Assembly: GCA_900466945.1 (NCBI GenBank) | Contig: UBNV01000013.1 | Span: forward strand, 186,001-250,000 | Origin: Hyphomicrobiales bacterium | Lineage (GTDB): Bacteria; Pseudomonadota; Alphaproteobacteria; Rhizobiales; Rhizobiaceae | Direction of reading: 5' to 3' | Length of the DNA: 64,000 bases | Shown here: in pieces, positions 61,312 through 64,000 of the stretch | Numbering within the stretch: the stretch's first letter is position 1 | How the letters are laid out: each line of letters starts with the position of its first letter | Notes under the pieces: model-generated | Seen by the model: only the letters and a program-made list of their open reading frames with translations | Database searches by the model: none | Told to the model about the DNA's origin: nothing | Position numbers and translations under genes: made by a program

Positions 61312-61338
61312 TACTTGGGCGGTTCGGAATGAGCGGCC

Positions 61339-61506
61339 TCAGTTGACCGAGTTGGCGACGCTGCGCCCCGCATCCTGCGTCGCGTCTACGGCATTGCCGA
61401 GATCGTTGCCAATCCCGCGGATCGTGTTGCCGCAAGAGGTAGTGCCAAGCGTCACCGCCAAGAGCATGGCCACGACACCTGCAGAGCGTTGAAAAGCGAC
61501 AGTCAT
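61339..61506 (-). CDS. Entericidin A/B family lipoprotein (copy 2)
   Basis: 55 residues from ATG 61506. The signal MTVAFQRSAGVVAMLLAV is followed by lipobox TTSC and the mature part CGNTIRGIGNDLGNAVDATQ. The mature segment matches copy 1 at most positions around CGNTIRG and VDATQ, so the two are paralogues placed either side of the DUF1638 gene, both on the minus strand. Confidence 0.8.
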   Translation of the reverse strand: MTVAFQRSAGVVAMLLAVTLGTTSCGNTIRGIGNDLGNAVDATQDAGRSVANSVN

Positions 61507-61606
61507 CCTGATTCCCCGTTTGATCGAGACAAGGCGATCTAGGTGACAAGTACATGCGGAAAAATCAAGGCAACGGCTTAAGTCGGTTTTTGGTTGGCTG
61601 CCGCAG

Positions 61607-61680
61607 TCTTCACCATCTTTTCACCATCAGCGAAACACCGTGCCCGCCCCGCATCCGCTTTAATGTCCCTGTAATGTCCC
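61607..61680 (+). repeat. Two sets of tandem 11-bp direct repeats upstream of exoD
   Basis: Set 1: TCTTCACCATC (61607-61617) followed at once by TTTTCACCATC (61618-61628). Set 2: TTTAATGTCCC (61659-61669) followed at once by TGTAATGTCCC (61670-61680). Each pair differs at one base. An 11-bp period puts the copies on the same DNA face, as for OmpR/PhoB-type regulators. Set 2 ends 46 bases before the exoD start. Confidence 0.6.
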
Positions 61681-61726
61681 CCTGCGACACTGATCGTCAG
61701 GTCAACAAAAACCAAGAGAATCAGGA

Positions 61727-62374
61727 ATGACCGACAGGGCGGAAACATGGGTGGCGGGTCTCGTCACCGCGCGTGAACATCATCATCCCGAAAACCTCTC
61801 GGACCTTCTGGTCCGCCTGGCCCGCACCACTGATCGCAAGGTGACGATCCGCGACATCGCGATTGCTCTGCAGGACCGGTCCTTCGGCGCCTTTCTTCTC
61901 GTCTTCGCCCTTCCCAATCTCGTGCCCATGCCGCCGGGCGCCACCTTCATTCTGGGACTCCCTCTGATCTTCGTCGCCTGGCAGATGATGGCCTCCGCCG
62001 GTGGGCGCGTCTACTTCCCCCGCGTCGTCAACGACTATGGTGTCGAGCCGCAGACCTTCGAGGCGATCGTCAAGCGGCTGGTTCCCTGGATGCGCTGGGC
62101 CGAAAGACTGGTCATCCCGCGCTTCTGGCTGTTCGAAAGCCGCTTCGCAGAACGCGTCATCGGCTTCTTCGCTCTGATCCTCGCCATCGTCGTCTTCCTG
62201 CCCATCCCGCTCGGCAACTGGCCACCGGCCTTTGCCCTTGCCGTCCTCGGCTTTGCCCATTCCCAGCGTGACGGCCTGGGCGTCGTCGTCGGCTGCCTGA
62301 TCGGTCTGCTCTCCCTCGCAGTCGCCGGTTTCGTCGTCTACACCGCCCTCGCCGTTGCCGCGCTCGTCGTCTAA
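61727..62374 (+). CDS. exoD: ExoD family exopolysaccharide synthesis protein
   Basis: 215-residue membrane protein of the ExoD family, linked to exopolysaccharide production and alkali tolerance in Sinorhizobium. Features are the cytoplasmic N-terminus with TIRDIAIALQDRSFGAFLL, the PNLVPMPPGATFILGLPLIF segment, and three to four membrane helices ending VVYTALAVAALVV. Its TAA overlaps the ATG of the next gene as TAATG, so the two are translationally coupled. Confidence 0.9.
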   Translation: MTDRAETWVAGLVTAREHHHPENLSDLLVRLARTTDRKVTIRDIAIALQDRSFGAFLLVFALPNLVPMPPGATFILGLPLIFVAWQMMASAGGRVYFPRVVNDYGVEPQTFEAIVKRLVPWMRWAERLVIPRFWLFESRFAERVIGFFALILAIVVFLPIPLGNWPPAFALAVLGFAHSQRDGLGVVVGCLIGLLSLAVAGFVVYTALAVAALVV

Positions 62375-63162
62375 TGCCGGGAACTGCACCTGAATTGTCA
62401 CGCCGTACGGTGGTCGTCATGACCGCGGGCGGCCTCAATCCGACAATCGTCGTCCAACACCTCGCCAAAAGCGGCCTCGACGTCCACATCGTCCTGGAAA
62501 ATCCCGAAGGTAAGGGCGAGATCACGCGCCGCAGAGCAAAAAAACTCGGCTGGGTCGAAGCCGTCGGCCAACTCGGCACCATGATCGCCGCCCGCGTCTT
62601 GCGCCGCCTCGCCGACCGCCGTGTCGGTCAACTGCTCAGCCGCCACGGCCTCGACCGTGTCCTGCCGGAGACTGTTCCCATCCACCCGGTGACCTCGATC
62701 AACGCAGCGGAAACCACCGACCTCGTCGACCAGATCCAACCCGGTGCGATCCTGCTCGTCTCGACCCGTCTCATGTCGGCGCGCCAGCTCGCGGCCATGC
62801 CCTGCCCCGTAATCAACCTGCATGCCGGCATCAACCCGAATTACCGCGGCCAGATGGGCGGCTACTGGTCATTGCGCGAAAACGACGCCCAAAACTTCGG
62901 CGCCACCCTCCATCTCGTCGATGCCGGCACCGATACCGGCGGCACGCTCTACGAAGTCCGCACCCGGCCCGAGCGCACCGACTTCATCTCGACCTATCCG
63001 CTGCTGCTGACGATTTCCGCCCTGGAAATCACCCTGCGCTCGGTGGAAGATGCGCTCGAGGCCAGCCTGTCTCCGCAGGTCCCGCAAGGCCCGTCCGCCC
63101 TCCGTTTCCCTCCCACGCTCTGGTCCTGGATCTGGTGCGGCATCACCCGCCGAATCTGGTAA
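62374..63162 (+). CDS. Formyl transferase family protein
   Basis: 262 residues with the catalytic core of 10-formyl-THF-dependent formyltransferases: Asn-x-His in INLHAGINPNYRG (near 150) and the downstream Asp in HLVDAGTDTGG (near 188). The N-terminal part (VVVMTAGGLNPTIVVQHLAKSG) looks like a nucleotide-binding fold, not the standard PurN/Fmt form. The acceptor is unknown; a nucleotide-sugar or amino-sugar is possible given coupling to exoD. No Fmt C-terminal domain is present. Confidence 0.82.
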   Translation: MPGTAPELSRRTVVVMTAGGLNPTIVVQHLAKSGLDVHIVLENPEGKGEITRRRAKKLGWVEAVGQLGTMIAARVLRRLADRRVGQLLSRHGLDRVLPETVPIHPVTSINAAETTDLVDQIQPGAILLVSTRLMSARQLAAMPCPVINLHAGINPNYRGQMGGYWSLRENDAQNFGATLHLVDAGTDTGGTLYEVRTRPERTDFISTYPLLLTISALEITLRSVEDALEASLSPQVPQGPSALRFPPTLWSWIWCGITRRIW

Positions 63163-63270
63163 AAACCGGCAGAGACAGACGAGAGTCGTTTTTGGCGACG
63201 AGCGACGTCGTGAAAAGCGCAGTCCGGCGAATGCCCCCCGTGCATTCTGGCGTCAAAGGGAGTGAGTGGC

Positions 63271-63573
63271 ATGGCAGACAAGATCGTCGTTTACTGGCGG
63301 GATATTCCAGCCCAGGTGATCGTCAAACAGGGGCGGAAATCGGCCAAGCGCGAGCTCTCGCTGCGCTTCACCGAGGCGATCGACATGGCGGCGATGCGCT
63401 CGGGCACGGCTGAAACCGACGCCTATCTCGCCGACTGGCGCAAGGCCGATCCGGTCCCGGTCGGTGACGACATGGAAGCCGAAGCCGAAGCGGCCGCAGC
63501 CGAAATCGAGGCAGCCTACGACAAGGCCCGCCTCGTCGCCCTCGTGCATGCCGGAGGCCGCGACAATGGGTGA
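63271..63573 (+). CDS. 'Virulence factor' family small protein
   Basis: About 100 residues of the family named 'virulence factor' in rhizobial and alphaproteobacterial genomes. It starts MADKIVVYWRDIPAQVIVK and contains RELSLRFTEAIDMAAMRSG; the C-terminal half is Ala/Glu-rich and helical. The name does not prove a role in virulence. GGGAG precedes ATG 63271. Its stop overlaps the start of the next gene, tying it to folate C1 metabolism. The 108 bases before it hold no gene I can support. Confidence 0.78.
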   Translation: MADKIVVYWRDIPAQVIVKQGRKSAKRELSLRFTEAIDMAAMRSGTAETDAYLADWRKADPVPVGDDMEAEAEAAAAEIEAAYDKARLVALVHAGGRDNG

Positions 63574-64000
63574 ACCCAAACTCGTCGATCCCGGCCCACC
63601 GAAAAAAGGCAATGCCGCCCCGGCAGCCAAGGCAAAGACCGGCGCATTTACGCCAGCCGGCGTCTCGCCCAATCGCCGCGCCCGCCGCTCCTATACGATC
63701 CGCCTCTGGGCCGTGCGCAATTCTCGCCTGCTTGAATGGGTCTATCGTAACTTCGCCAGCGCCTTTCTCTTCCTCCATCCGCTTTGGAAGGCGCTCGGCT
63801 ACAACAGGGTCGAGACCCCGGTCACCTTCGTCGAACGCAATGTGAAGGGCCTGCTTTTCGACTGTCGCATGTGCGGCCAGTGCGTCCTGTCCTCCACCGG
63901 CATGTCCTGCCCGATGAACTGTCCCAAGCAGCTGCGCAACGGCCCCTGCGGCGGCGTGCGTGCCAATGGCAATTGCGAGGTCGAGCCCGACATGCCCTGC
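63566..64000 (+). CDS. Methylenetetrahydrofolate reductase C-terminal-type protein (partial)
   Basis: Starts at ATG 63566, overlapping the upstream stop, and runs off the right edge after 145 complete codons. After a basic N-terminus comes a cysteine-rich zinc- or Fe-S-binding part: CRMCGQCVLSSTGMSCP, then MNCPKQLRNGPCGG. This matches the MTHFR C-terminal domain found with separate MetF proteins in corrinoid/folate methyl-transfer clusters. It would receive methyl groups as methyl-THF or help MetF reverse its reaction. The metF gene is expected just beyond the edge. Confidence 0.85.
   Translation, partial: MGEPKLVDPGPPKKGNAAPAAKAKTGAFTPAGVSPNRRARRSYTIRLWAVRNSRLLEWVYRNFASAFLFLHPLWKALGYNRVETPVTFVERNVKGLLFDCRMCGQCVLSSTGMSCPMNCPKQLRNGPCGGVRANGNCEVEPDMPC

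Overview
The window is a 64 kb stretch of ordinary, gene-dense, GC-rich bacterial chromosome from an alphaproteobacterium, most likely a member of the Rhizobiaceae or a close relative. The signs are an IalB-family protein, an ExoD-family protein, an alphaproteobacterial SOS box (GTTC-N7-GTTC) between uvrA and ssb, a glnB-glnA pair behind a sigma-54 promoter, and several proteins of typically rhizobial type. I see no insertion sequence, prophage, integrase, CRISPR array or rRNA operon. The placement comes from protein character only; no database search was possible.

Layout. 1-3.0 kb: end of a BMP-type (nucleoside/purine-like) ABC importer (two permeases, binding protein) and a FadR-type regulator. 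3.0-6.4 kb: glmU and glmS, making UDP-GlcNAc precursors. 6.5-13.3 kb: DUF502 membrane protein, recG, sdhE and mfd. 13.3-19.2 kb: two EamA exporters, a FrnE/DsbA-type oxidoreductase, a YejA-like peptide-binding protein, an IalB-family protein and hspQ. 19.3-24.7 kb: glnA, glnB, NAD(P)HX repair enzyme and a Na/Pi-cotransporter-like protein. 24.8-31.5 kb: DUF72, uvrA, ssb, DUF2254 and MarC. 31.6-39.4 kb: gyrA, a patch of very small membrane-protein genes, coaD, two cyclophilins, queA and tgt. 39.4-49.1 kb: a minus-strand run rlpA, D-Ala-D-Ala carboxypeptidase-like, tmk, holB, metG, tatD and an MBL-fold hydrolase, with a phosphoesterase and an acetyltransferase nearby. 49.4-56.1 kb: tRNA-Ser(UGA), a cupin, a two-gene cassette (coiled-coil membrane protein plus ClpP-fold protein) and a MacAB-like exporter operon.

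The most distinctive part is 56.9 kb to the right edge. An MttB-family methyltransferase without a pyrrolysine codon, a corrinoid methyl-carrier protein, a DUF1638 protein, a 4Fe-4S protein, a small 'virulence factor' family protein and a methylenetetrahydrofolate-reductase-C-terminal-type protein (cut by the window edge) lie together. They suggest a corrinoid-dependent route that moves a methyl group from an unidentified methylated compound, perhaps a betaine, to tetrahydrofolate. Between and beside these genes sit three tiny minus-strand genes, two of them entericidin-like lipoproteins on either side of the DUF1638 gene. An exoD-formyltransferase pair in the same cluster has two sets of tandem 11-bp repeats upstream.

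Start codons were moved inward from the longest open frame wherever a ribosome-binding site, signal peptide or family length supported it. These choices are explained in the entries.
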